64,000 bases of DNA from Bradyrhizobium arachidis. Lineage in GTDB: Bacteria > Pseudomonadota > Alphaproteobacteria > Rhizobiales > Xanthobacteraceae. The notes under the pieces were generated by a model. That model had not been told where the DNA came from. It was given only the letters and a program-made list of their open reading frames with translations, and made no database searches. The DNA is taken from contig NZ_CP030050.1 of the NCBI RefSeq assembly GCF_015291705.1, positions 5,704,001-5,768,000 on the forward strand. The letters run 5' to 3'. Within the stretch, counting starts at the first letter, position 1, and each line of letters opens with the position of its first letter. Shown here one piece after another: positions 19,329 to 27,502 of the stretch. The position numbers and the translations under genes are program-made.

Positions 19329-19846
19329 CAGGGTTTGGGCAGCAGCTTCACGCCAGGCGCGGGCGAGTTGCCCTCATGCGAATGCCCTGCCCCTTCCGCC
19401 GGGATCTCGATCCAGCGGCTGACGCCGGTCTCGCATTCCTGGACGACGGGGAAGTACAGCGTCGTGTTTGGCTTCAAGCTGTCGGTGAGGAAGCTGCTGA
19501 TGACGAACTCATCGTAATTGTGATCCGGCAGCTTGCCGCCGGACCAGGCCACCTCCTTGACGCCGGAGGAGAGCTTGTTGCCGTGATAGTCGTACTCGTT
19601 GGCATATTTGCCCTCGACGACATCGACGCTCCAGCCCGCCTTCGGCATCGGCTTCACCGCGAGCACCCCTTCCGGGATCTGCACGCGGATCTTCACCGTG
19701 GGCGAGCCCTTGCAGCCGTGTGGCACGGCGAACACGGCCTTGTAATAGGAGCCAACCGCCGCCTGCTTGGTCTCCAGTGTGATATGCGCCGCCGCCGGGG
19801 TCGCGGTGAGCGCGGCCATCAGGATCAGGCAGGATCGCTTCGACAT
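19328..19846 (-). CDS. YcnI-like (DUF1775) periplasmic copper-binding protein
   Basis: A 172-residue protein whose signal peptide (MSKRSCLILMAALTATPAAA) is followed directly by HITLETKQAAVGSYY. YcnI proteins bind Cu(II) through this mature N-terminal histidine plus a Glu and Trp. VPHGCKGSPTVKIRVQIPEG is the conserved family core. The ATG at 19846 has AAGAGG upstream; an ATG at 19870 overlapping the previous stop is the alternative. It probably hands copper to the downstream CopCD permease. Confidence 0.85.
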   Translation of the reverse strand: MSKRSCLILMAALTATPAAAHITLETKQAAVGSYYKAVFAVPHGCKGSPTVKIRVQIPEGVLAVKPMPKAGWSVDVVEGKYANEYDYHGNKLSSGVKEVAWSGGKLPDHNYDEFVISSFLTDSLKPNTTLYFPVVQECETGVSRWIEIPAEGAGHSHEGNSPAPGVKLLPKP

Positions 19847-19866
19847 GTTCAACCTCTTCAGCGGGG

Positions 19867-20289
19867 TCATTTGATCAGGATCGGCGATTCAACGCTGACA
19901 TGGTCGGCGTCGGAGATCGAGATTCCGAGACCCAGCATCCAACGCCCGGGCGTCAACTGCGCCACCTTCACGCGCCAGCTGTCTTCACCGTCGCGCGACG
20001 CCTCGACCGGCGCGAGCTTCCGGCCGGATTGCGTATCGACGAGGGTCACCGACACGGCTTTCGCCGAGAGCGGCGTCTCGTCGGTGGTTTCAAGCTGGAT
20101 CGCGATCTCGACCGGGCCGGCGCGGCCTGGCGAGACCGTGACATTGGCCATCGCCTTCTCGGTGTGCAGATGGGTGAAGAAGCTGTCGTCGTCGGTCGCC
20201 GCCGCAAGCGGTGTGGCGGCAACCGACAGCAACGCAGCCATCGCGAGCGCGAGGCCCGCAAGATTTCGACGCGAGGTCATGGGAAGCAT
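19867..20289 (-). CDS. periplasmic protein homologous to the CopCD C-terminal domain
   Basis: A 140-residue exported protein (MLPMTSRRNLAGLALAMAAL then TPLAAA). Its mature part HLHTEKAMANVTVSPGRAG aligns by eye with the tail of the CopC-CopD fusion in the same operon (HIHSDKAMFQVLVSPGKAG), and the match continues through TPLSAK/TPLAAK and PGRWMLG/AGRWHVR. The HxH and Met could bind copper. The ATG at 20289 has GAGG seven bases upstream; starts at 20301 and 20280 are also possible. It may correspond to PcuD-type periplasmic proteins, but that is not certain. Confidence 0.65.
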   Translation of the reverse strand: MLPMTSRRNLAGLALAMAALLSVAATPLAAATDDDSFFTHLHTEKAMANVTVSPGRAGPVEIAIQLETTDETPLSAKAVSVTLVDTQSGRKLAPVEASRDGEDSWRVKVAQLTPGRWMLGLGISISDADHVSVESPILIK

Positions 20290-20300
20290 GATCGGCCTCA

Positions 20301-20831
20301 TCACATCTTCATTCCCGAATGATCCGGCGTTTTCTTCATCTCATGGCCGGAATGGCCTGCATCGCCAGGCGCCTGCGCGCCGACGCCCTGCACGTCGAGC
20401 GAGACCGCGACCTTGCCGGCCTTTTCGAACTCCAGCGTCAGCGGCACCTTGTCGCCCTGCTTGAACGGCCCCTTCAGCTCTTGGAGCATCAAATGATAGC
20501 CGCCGGGGGCGAGCTTTACCGTCTTGCCGGGATCGATCACGAGCCCCTTGTCGAGCGGACGCATCTTCATCACGCCATTGTCCATCGCCATCTCATGGAC
20601 CTCGGCCTTGCCGGCGATATCGGCGGACACACTGACCAGCTTGTCCGCCGTCGTTCCCTTGTTCTCGATCGTCAGGTAACCGCCGGCGACCTTGGCCCCA
20701 CCCGGCGTCGCCCGGCTCCACGCCTGCGAGATGACGAGATCGCCGGCCTTGACGTCCTCGGCGGCCGCAGGTGCCGCGCAAAGTGCGAGCGCGACCGCCG
20801 CGAGCATCACATCTTTCAACATCGTCTTCAT
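20301..20831 (-). CDS. PCu(A)C periplasmic copper chaperone
   Basis: A 176-residue exported protein (signal MKTMLKDVMLAAVALALCAA). It has the PCu(A)C copper motif: His in VHEMAMDNGVMKMR, ten residues to a Met, and a later HLM pair in PGGYHLMLQELK. A His/Met-rich tail (GHSGHEMKKTPDHSGMKM) could bind extra copper. The family delivers Cu(I) to cytochrome oxidase subunit II; the B. japonicum homologue is PcuC. The ATG has GGAAGA upstream. It sits centrally in the copper operon, next to a thioredoxin-like protein that could keep CuA cysteines reduced. Confidence 0.9.
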   Translation of the reverse strand: MKTMLKDVMLAAVALALCAAPAAAEDVKAGDLVISQAWSRATPGGAKVAGGYLTIENKGTTADKLVSVSADIAGKAEVHEMAMDNGVMKMRPLDKGLVIDPGKTVKLAPGGYHLMLQELKGPFKQGDKVPLTLEFEKAGKVAVSLDVQGVGAQAPGDAGHSGHEMKKTPDHSGMKM

Positions 20832-20860
20832 ATCGGTCTTCCCGTTTTGCAGATTGAATT

Positions 20861-21358
20861 TCAGTGGGTGCCGAGCTGTTGGCCCGACCATTTTTCGAGA
20901 TCGGCCATCTCGGCCGAGCCTTCGATCGTCGTGACGGTCCCGTCCCGCGAGATCAGCATTGTCCGAGGGATATCGCCCTGCCAGGCAGGATCAATCTCGA
21001 ATCGCAAGCGCTCGACGAAGCCGTCGCTGAAGATGAAATTCTCGGTCGACGATAGCCCCGCCTTGTCGAGCATCGACTGCGTGGCGGCCGGCAGATTCGG
21101 CACGAGGTCGGCACTGATTGTGACCACATCGATCCCGGGATGGTCCTTTGCAAACCGCCCAAGCTCCGGCAGCTCGACCTTGCAGGGCCCGCAAGTCACG
21201 CCCCAGAAATGCACCAGCGTCGGGCGGCCGGCATGGCCCTTCAGCATGCTTTGCCACGTACCACGCTCAAACGGTTTGAGGGCCGGCGCCGCCGCGAGCG
21301 TAGCGGCCGACGCGACCAGGATCCCCAGGCCCAGAATGCCGGCAAATCGATATGTCAT
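20861..21358 (-). CDS. TlpA/ResA-like periplasmic thioredoxin
   Basis: A 165-residue protein with an N-terminal signal or anchor (MTYRFAGILGLGILVASAAT) and a thioredoxin fold with active site WGVTCGPCKVELPEL. The cis-Pro region is seen in DIPRTMLISRDG. TlpA-type proteins reduce cysteines of apo-cytochromes or the CuA site, which fits the PCu(A)C gene just downstream. Its ATG overlaps the preceding stop as ATGA, and GAGG lies at good spacing. Confidence 0.85.
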   Translation of the reverse strand: MTYRFAGILGLGILVASAATLAAAPALKPFERGTWQSMLKGHAGRPTLVHFWGVTCGPCKVELPELGRFAKDHPGIDVVTISADLVPNLPAATQSMLDKAGLSSTENFIFSDGFVERLRFEIDPAWQGDIPRTMLISRDGTVTTIEGSAEMADLEKWSGQQLGTH

Positions 21359-22566
21359 GGTTGATCCTCGATCGCTGTAAGCCGATAGCCATCCGCCTTC
21401 GTCATCCATGACAGGTAGACCTGCCGGCCATTGGACACCAGCAAGGGGTGGTCGGAGGTGTCTGTCGTGCTCGATATCGTCTTCGGCGGCGACCAGCTCT
21501 CTCCGTCATCTCGGGAGATCGTCATCTGGACCGAGGTCTTCTCGCCATCGAACTCCTTCCAGACCATCACCGTTCCGGCGGGGCCCGCGAGCACGTAGGG
21601 GCGCGTCGGATTGCGGCCGGGCTTCCCCAGCCCCATCGGCGAAGAGAACGTGCGGCCTTCGTCGCGCGAATGCGCGTAGAACAATCCCTTCCGCGCCTTG
21701 CCGTTCGTGTACCAGGCGACGTGATAGGTCCCGTTCGGCGCAACCGTGAGGCTCGGCCCGTGATGCGGGCAGGCGTTGATCTGCCACTCATCGTTGCTGA
21801 CCCGGCGGATGTCGCCTGGAGTCGCGACGTCGGTGAAGGTCATGACCGCATGATCGCGGACGCCGCCTTCAAACATGTTCCTGAAAATCACGGCCGGTCG
21901 CCCAGGCGCCGCGAATGTCAGTCCCAACCGGCAGCATTCGCAGGTGCCTTCGCGCGCCAATCGGGCCTCCGCGAAGGTGGTGCCGCGGTCGCTGGACGAA
22001 GCAAAGAACAGCCCCGCCCCCTCGTACTTCTGTCCCGCCTCCTTCGCGAGAACGCGATTGCGCTTGTCGAGCCATGCCGCGAAGACCGTTCCGTCCTGAT
22101 CGAGCGCCAGCGCCTCAAAACGCTGGCTCTCGTTGCTGGCGGTGATCGGCTTCAGCTCGGCAAAGCTCTTCCCGCCATCGGCCGAGCGCGTATAGAGCAC
22201 CTGGCCGTTGAAGGCCTCATCCCTGAAGATCGAGAACGCGAGCGCGATGCCACCCTTGCGATCGACCACGATCTTCGGCCGCGCGTCCGGGCCCCAGTCG
22301 AGGTTCAGCCGCTTCGTCGTGACCTGGACGGGAGCCGAGAAACTCTGCCCCGCATCCCGCGAGCTTGCCACAGAGACCTGCCCGCCCGCCATCCAGACCA
22401 ACCACAATGTACCGTCCGGAGCGAATGCGGGTGTCACCTTGGTCGCACAGCGTAGCGTCGGCTCGTCGCAAGCCGCCTCCGATGCATGCTGACCGTGCAT
22501 CTGTGCGAGCGCCGCACCATGCAAGAACGCAAGAGTGACGATTGCGAGCAAGCCAGTTCGGATCAT
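21355..22566 (-). CDS. exported Asp-box (BNR) beta-propeller, sialidase-like fold
   Basis: A 403-residue protein with signal peptide MIRTGLLAIVTLAFLHGAAL. Five Asp-box motifs S.D.G..F/W are visible (SRDAGQSF, SADGGKSF, SSDRGTTF, SRDEGRTF, SRDDGESW), indicating a six-bladed sialidase-like propeller. Such proteins are often labelled exo-alpha-sialidase, but no sialidase arginine triad was verified. Cysteine and histidine clusters, CECC at about 209-212 and ACPHHG at about 265-270, are unusual for the fold and suggest metal binding. The ATG at 22566 has GAAGGGA upstream; an ATG overlapping the TonB stop lies at 22596. Confidence 0.75.
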   Translation of the reverse strand: MIRTGLLAIVTLAFLHGAALAQMHGQHASEAACDEPTLRCATKVTPAFAPDGTLWLVWMAGGQVSVASSRDAGQSFSAPVQVTTKRLNLDWGPDARPKIVVDRKGGIALAFSIFRDEAFNGQVLYTRSADGGKSFAELKPITASNESQRFEALALDQDGTVFAAWLDKRNRVLAKEAGQKYEGAGLFFASSSDRGTTFAEARLAREGTCECCRLGLTFAAPGRPAVIFRNMFEGGVRDHAVMTFTDVATPGDIRRVSNDEWQINACPHHGPSLTVAPNGTYHVAWYTNGKARKGLFYAHSRDEGRTFSSPMGLGKPGRNPTRPYVLAGPAGTVMVWKEFDGEKTSVQMTISRDDGESWSPPKTISSTTDTSDHPLLVSNGRQVYLSWMTKADGYRLTAIEDQP

Positions 22567-22592
22567 GGCCCGATTCCCTTCGAGAGCCCGGC

Positions 22593-24992
22593 TCATTTGA
22601 ATGCCACCTTCATACCTGCAACGAAGGTGCGCGGCGAGCCTGCGTAGATCGAACCGGTCGTATTTGCGAGGACGCTCGCAGGATTTTGAAGGCCTGCTGC
22701 TGTCACCGTGTTGGCGATGTTGTTTGCCGAGGCAACGTAGGTGCGGTCGAACACGTTCCTGACTTCGAGAAACAGGTTCAGCGATCTGAATGTGTCCGAC
22801 ACAAGATCGGTCTTGTAGTGAACGTTCACATTCACCAGCTCATAGCCTGGCGCTTTCAGCAGATTCGCGTTGTCCATGTAGAATGAGTCCTTCCACTGGA
22901 TCTCGACGAAGCCACCAAGGCCCGCCAGCGACCCGGCGAACTCGTCGTAGCCGACCCGGGCCGTCAGTTCGTTGGGCGAGATGCCGGGGATCTTGTTGCC
23001 TGCCCGGTTGAAGCTGAACACCGCACCATTGGTGATGTTCTCGACATACTCGGTGTAGACCTCGTCGAGGTAGGTATATGCCGCCATGAACCGCCAGCCC
23101 GGATAGAACTTCCAATCCGCCGCAAGCTCGACGCCGCGATGCTCCGATCGCGGGGCGTTGAAGGTATAGGATATGCCGTTGATCGGAGTTGCCTGACTGA
23201 CGATCTCGTTGCGGAAGAACTCGTAGAAGCCGGTCGCGCTCAGCTTGAGCGCATTGTTGGGCGTCCAGTCGAATCCGAGGTCGTAGCCAAGATTCTTCTG
23301 GGTTTGAAGCTGTGTATTGTTGCCCGACAAGCCGGTCGGAAGGACGAAAAGATTAGAGACCTGCGGGGTGCCGTATCCTGTGGCGACCCGTCCGCGGAAC
23401 AGCCACTCGTTGTTGAGATTGTAGAGGAGCGCCAACTCCGGCGCGGCATTCTGAAACTGCCGATCCGCCGTCGTGAGGGTTGTGGTGGTAATGCCGGTGG
23501 GGCCGGCGTATGCGTATGCCGTGTTGATACCCTTCAGGAGGGTTGTCTCCCAACCGATGCCGGCGACCGCAGTCAGTGCCGCAGTGAGCTTGAGCTCTTC
23601 CCTGGCACGAACACCATAGTTGGTGGTCTCGCTATAGAGATTGCTCGACAATCTGCCGAGCGTTGCATTGCCACCCGGCATCACGTTCCACGTATCGCTC
23701 GAGGCCGTCAGAGTATTGTAGAAGGCGCCGAAGAACGTGGTGGACTCGAGGCCGACAATCTCGCCGCGCTTGGTGACGTCGCTCATAAAATTGTATGAGG
23801 GAAAATCTCCGATGGCGCTGGTCGCGCCGGTCGGCTGGTTGATGTTCCTGTCGTCAAAGACGAACTGATTGCGCCAGGTCGTGGTGTTGTCGAAATCGTG
23901 CTCCCAGCGACCACCGACGATGGTGCGGCGATCATTGCGGCCGAGCCCGGCCTGCACAGCCGTTTCCTTGTCCGTGCCTGCCGCCGTATTAAAACCGTTG
24001 TTGAACAGCGTGACCGTACCGCATCCGGCCGCGGCCGTGGCACCGGTCGCGCAGCCCTGCTGGAACGGGTTTTGATAGTACTGGTTCAGCGACTGCCGGA
24101 TCGGCAGCCGCGCGCTGAGGTCGTTGTTGATGATCTTGACCGTGAAGCGATCGTCCGGCGTCGCCTTGAGCGTGCCGAGGAAGTTGACGGTCTGCGTGTT
24201 GAACCAGCTGTTGCCGATGTAACCGTCGCCGCGTGTGTCGCTCGCGAATAGCGAGCCCTCGAAATTTCCGACCTTCTTGCCTGCGGCAAGGTAATCGTTG
24301 AGATAGCCGTAGCTGCCGCCGTCGACGCCATATTCGACGCCGTCGATCGTGCCGCCCGGCCGCGTCCGGAAATTGAGCGCGCCGCCGGTCGCGTAGTTGC
24401 CGTAGAGCGCCGACGAGGGACCACGGACGACGTCGATCGCACCATAGGCATGGGGGTCGATCAGGTCGCTCCGCGACAGGCCGTCCGGCTGCGTCACCGG
24501 AAAGCCGTCGTCGAAGATCACGAGATTGCGGATACCAAAGCCGTTCCTCGCGTTGGACCCGCGAATCGAGATGCCGAAATCGCGCGGGCCATTCCCCTGC
24601 TTGATCGAGATGCCCGGGCTGTCCCGCAGGACGTCGCTGACCGAGAACGCGGGACGATTATCGAACTGGCTGCGATCGATGGTCGTCGCGGTCTGGCCGG
24701 ATGGCGCTTGATTGAGACTGTCGCGCGCTGCGCTGGCAGTCACGGTCCTGTTCTGGGTCGGCGCACCGGCGCTTGCGCTCGGCGCAACGGGTTTCGGCGC
24801 GCGGCTCGCGGACACGGATCGCGGTTTCGAGGCCCGGACGACCGGTTTGGCGCGAGCCGCCTGCGGCGCCTCGACAGTCACAGCGGGGAGCTCAGTGTTG
24901 CGGCTTTGCGCGAAGGCTCCGCTCGACGACGCAAGCAGCGCGGCCTGAATGGCAACGAGGCTCACGCCACGACGGGCATGACAAACTGACAT
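22593..24992 (-). CDS. TonB-dependent outer-membrane receptor, likely copper
   Basis: A 799-residue receptor with signal peptide (MSVCHARRGVSLVAIQAALL), an Ala/Pro-rich linker, a plug domain (about 115-240; FSVSDVLRDSPGISIKQGNG, then SALYGNYATGGALNFRT) and a 22-strand barrel ending in VAGMKVAFK with a C-terminal aromatic. The ATG at 24992 is preceded by AGGAAT. The position at the head of a copper operon matches PcuB of B. japonicum, a TonB receptor induced by copper starvation; the copper assignment rests on context. Confidence 0.88.
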   Translation of the reverse strand: MSVCHARRGVSLVAIQAALLASSSGAFAQSRNTELPAVTVEAPQAARAKPVVRASKPRSVSASRAPKPVAPSASAGAPTQNRTVTASAARDSLNQAPSGQTATTIDRSQFDNRPAFSVSDVLRDSPGISIKQGNGPRDFGISIRGSNARNGFGIRNLVIFDDGFPVTQPDGLSRSDLIDPHAYGAIDVVRGPSSALYGNYATGGALNFRTRPGGTIDGVEYGVDGGSYGYLNDYLAAGKKVGNFEGSLFASDTRGDGYIGNSWFNTQTVNFLGTLKATPDDRFTVKIINNDLSARLPIRQSLNQYYQNPFQQGCATGATAAAGCGTVTLFNNGFNTAAGTDKETAVQAGLGRNDRRTIVGGRWEHDFDNTTTWRNQFVFDDRNINQPTGATSAIGDFPSYNFMSDVTKRGEIVGLESTTFFGAFYNTLTASSDTWNVMPGGNATLGRLSSNLYSETTNYGVRAREELKLTAALTAVAGIGWETTLLKGINTAYAYAGPTGITTTTLTTADRQFQNAAPELALLYNLNNEWLFRGRVATGYGTPQVSNLFVLPTGLSGNNTQLQTQKNLGYDLGFDWTPNNALKLSATGFYEFFRNEIVSQATPINGISYTFNAPRSEHRGVELAADWKFYPGWRFMAAYTYLDEVYTEYVENITNGAVFSFNRAGNKIPGISPNELTARVGYDEFAGSLAGLGGFVEIQWKDSFYMDNANLLKAPGYELVNVNVHYKTDLVSDTFRSLNLFLEVRNVFDRTYVASANNIANTVTAAGLQNPASVLANTTGSIYAGSPRTFVAGMKVAFK

Positions 24993-25076
24993 GGGGCATT
25001 CCTGATGCCGGCTTTCGCTCCGGCCAATCGACAACATCAATCGCCGCCGGACGGACCGCGGCGATCACGAGGGTCG

Positions 25077-25454
25077 TCAGGAAAGATGAGGAGGCGCGCG
25101 CGCCTGGGTGTTCGAGCCCTTATCGGCGGCAACGAGGGTCACCTCGGCGGCACGCCACGACACGCGCTCGGCGTGGCGGAGGGGAACGGAGAATGCGAGC
25201 TGCGGCGGCGAATCGAGCGAGGCGCCCGCCTGCGCCAGGCAACACAACGCGCAGGCCGCGCCATGCGCGGTCGGTGTGCCGGTCCGATCGTTCGGACCAC
25301 CGCCCTGTTCGCCCACGCTGTGGCAGATGACGGCGGCCGACAACGGATCGGCCACGGCCTGGCCGGCCGACCAGCACGCGGCGATCGGTGCCAGCACCTG
25401 CATCGCCAGGGCGAGCAGGACGAGAGGCAGGAATTTTTGCAGCCGTGCGCGCAT
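25077..25454 (-). CDS. DUF2946 family protein
   Basis: A 125-residue protein with an N-terminal hydrophobic segment (LQKFLPLVLLALAMQVLAPI). It has the DUF2946 features of a conserved CHSVG motif and a cysteine cluster in HGAACALCCLAQAG. DUF2946 genes often lie beside TonB receptors and copper genes; the His and Cys residues could bind copper. It is the first gene of the operon, 84 bases before the TonB receptor. The ATG has only a weak ribosome site. Confidence 0.7.
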   Translation of the reverse strand: MRARLQKFLPLVLLALAMQVLAPIAACWSAGQAVADPLSAAVICHSVGEQGGGPNDRTGTPTAHGAACALCCLAQAGASLDSPPQLAFSVPLRHAERVSWRAAEVTLVAADKGSNTQARAPPHLS

Positions 25455-25885
25455 CCACCGGACCGTTCGTTCGTGCGCTAACTAAACACCCGGCCGGGGG
25501 ACGAGTCGAGGTCAGTTCCGCCGCCTTCTTGGTCCAGCGCAAATTTGCCGGAAACTGTGATCGGGCCGCCCCACGGGACCGGGCGCCCGGCATTTGAGGC
25601 AGCGGCCAAAGCCTGCCCTATCCACAGATTTCTTATATTTGTCATATGCTTACGAGGTAAACAGCCCGATCATTTCGTCCATTGCTCGAATTTTGAACAT
25701 TCGTTGCCGAAAATGATGACAAGTGAGAAAAGTTGATCTAGCATCCTCTTGCTCAGGCCTGACCGCGAGGTCGACGTCTGGTGGTCCAAGTCTCGGGAGG
25801 AGCCCCTGGCGCGCAAAACGCAGCGTCGCCCCGTCAATCAAGATCAAATCTTAAGATCGGGGATAATAGGGTCGACACAATTTTT
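25455..25885. other. 431-bp region without a convincing gene
   Basis: No open frame here looks coding on either strand. It must hold the promoter of the minus-strand copper operon, but I could not identify clear -35/-10 boxes or a known metal-responsive operator. The right half leads into a strong plus-strand terminator, so it may also carry a small plus-strand RNA gene. Confidence 0.4.
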
Positions 25886-25914
25886 GAGCGGGGCCAGGGC
25901 CCCGCTCTTTTTTT
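25886..25914 (+). terminator. intrinsic terminator with no annotated gene upstream
   Basis: A nine-base perfect GC-rich stem (25886-25894 with 25899-25907), a four-base loop and seven T follow one another on the plus strand. No plus-strand gene ends here; the only gene upstream is antisense. It would end a non-coding transcript, or attenuate the globin gene that starts 16 bases later. Confidence 0.8.
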
Positions 25915-25929
25915 GTCTGGGTGGCTCCA

Positions 25930-26332
25930 GTGAGCGCTTCCTCTGATCCGATCGAACAGAGTTTTGAGATCGCGGCATCGCGCTGCGCCGATCTCACGCC
26001 GCTCGTCTACCAGCGTCTGTTCGAACAGCATCCGGAAACGCACGATGTTCCGCGCGCAAGGCCGCGAGCTGGTGATGGGAGCGATGCTTGCCCTGACCAT
26101 CGAGGCAATCCTCGACTTTGCGGGTGAGCGCCGCGGGCATTTCCGGCTGATCGCCTGCGAAGTCGCCTCGCACGATGGTTACGGCACGCCGCGCGAGCTG
26201 TTCATCGCTTTCTTCGGCATCATCAGGGATACGCTGTGCGATCTCCTCGGCGACGAATGGTCGGCCGAGATGGCGCAGGCCTGGGACCAGCTGCTCCCAG
26301 ATATCGATGCATTCGCCACCGCTCCCGCCTGA
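25930..26332 (+). pseudogene. globin-like gene with a frameshift
   Basis: The first frame, from a GTG at 25930, reads VSASSDPIEQSFEIAASRC and LVYQRLFEQHPETH, which looks like the N-terminal half of a rhizobial globin. The rest of the fold continues in the next frame from about 26045 (MFRAQGRELVMGAMLALTIE, GHFRLIACEVASHDGYGTP) and ends at 26332 after WDQLLPDIDAFA. Joining them needs a one-base correction near 26044. Either the gene is broken or the sequence has an error. A strong terminator sits just upstream of the start. Confidence 0.6.
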
Positions 26333-26473
26333 CGCTTTGCGCTGCACCAACGCAAAGCTGCGGCGATCCCGCGGCTGATTGCAGATTGAGTGGCACCAAC
26401 TCTTGTGAGAGACTTTCGGACATCGGTCGCGCAAGCAATGACGCGCCGACGATAAGAGATATGGGAGCGAGCG

Positions 26474-27496
26474 ATGTCCGGGACGAAAGATTTCTCGACG
26501 ACGAGGCGCGATCTTCTTCAGGCGGCAGCGGCCGCCGGCGCCGGGGCTGCCCTCTTCGGCAGCATGGGCATAAACCCCGCATTGGCAGCCGAGGTCGGAC
26601 GCAGCGAGAAGCCGCTGAAGGCGGCGTTCTCCAATGCAGGCCTCCAGGCGACCTGGTGCGCGCAAGGCAAGCAGGCCGCGGAATTCTGGGGCAAGCTGTT
26701 CAATGTCGAGGTCACCTGGTTCGACGGCCAGCTCGACGCGGTGAAGCAGCGCGCCGCGATCGACAACATGGCCTCGCAGAAATGGGATTTCGTCGCGATC
26801 CAGGCCTTCGGCATCGGCACCCTCACCCAGCCCGTGCAGAAGATGATCGACGCCGGCACGCCCGTGATCGACATGGACACGCTTATTGCTCCCCTCGATC
26901 AAATTAACGTCCACTCCTTCCTCGCCCCCGACAACGAGTTCATGGGCGCCTCGGTGACGCAGGCGCTGTGCAACGCCATGGGCGGCAAGGGCAAGATCAT
27001 CATGACGCAAGGCGCGCTCGGCCACACCGGCGCGCAGGGGCGCGCGAAAGGCTTCAACACTGTGGTGAAGCAGTTCCCGAACATCGAGGTGCTCGACACC
27101 CAGCCGGCGGACTGGGACGTCTCCAAGACTGCGCGCCTCTGGGAAACCTATCTCACCAAGTATCCGCAGATCGACGCGGCGTTCTTCCACAATGACGACA
27201 TGGCGCTTGCGGCGGCCAACATCATGAAGGCCCGCAATCGCACCAACATCCTGATCGGCGGCGTCGATGCCATGCCGCCGGCGATCCAGGCGGTGAGCGA
27301 GGGCCGCATGTTCGCGACCGTCCGAAATCCGTCCTGCCGCATCCATGGCGGCGCCATCATCGCGGGCGTCTCCGCCGTGGTCGGCGGCGAGAAGAGCGGC
27401 CAGGGCATCCCCAAGAACGTCGTCACCGACGGCCCGGTCGTGACCAAGGCCAACGCCGCCGGGATGCAGTGGATGCAGGATCACTTCCTGATCTGA
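26474..27496 (+). CDS. sugar-type ABC transporter substrate-binding protein
   Basis: A 340-residue periplasmic binding protein of the RbsB/peripla_BP_4 type. The N-terminus carries a Tat signal with twin arginines (TTRRDLLQAAAAAGAGAALF). The core has the usual two lobes, with NAGLQATWCAQGKQAAEFWG, VIDMDTLI and AAFFHNDDMALAAANIM near the hinge and ligand cleft. GGGAG lies before the ATG. The ATPase and permease genes follow at seven and 11 bases. The ligand (a pentose, polyol or related compound) cannot be read from sequence alone. Confidence 0.85.
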   Translation: MSGTKDFSTTRRDLLQAAAAAGAGAALFGSMGINPALAAEVGRSEKPLKAAFSNAGLQATWCAQGKQAAEFWGKLFNVEVTWFDGQLDAVKQRAAIDNMASQKWDFVAIQAFGIGTLTQPVQKMIDAGTPVIDMDTLIAPLDQINVHSFLAPDNEFMGASVTQALCNAMGGKGKIIMTQGALGHTGAQGRAKGFNTVVKQFPNIEVLDTQPADWDVSKTARLWETYLTKYPQIDAAFFHNDDMALAAANIMKARNRTNILIGGVDAMPPAIQAVSEGRMFATVRNPSCRIHGGAIIAGVSAVVGGEKSGQGIPKNVVTDGPVVTKANAAGMQWMQDHFLI

Positions 27497-27502
27497 GCTT
27501 CC

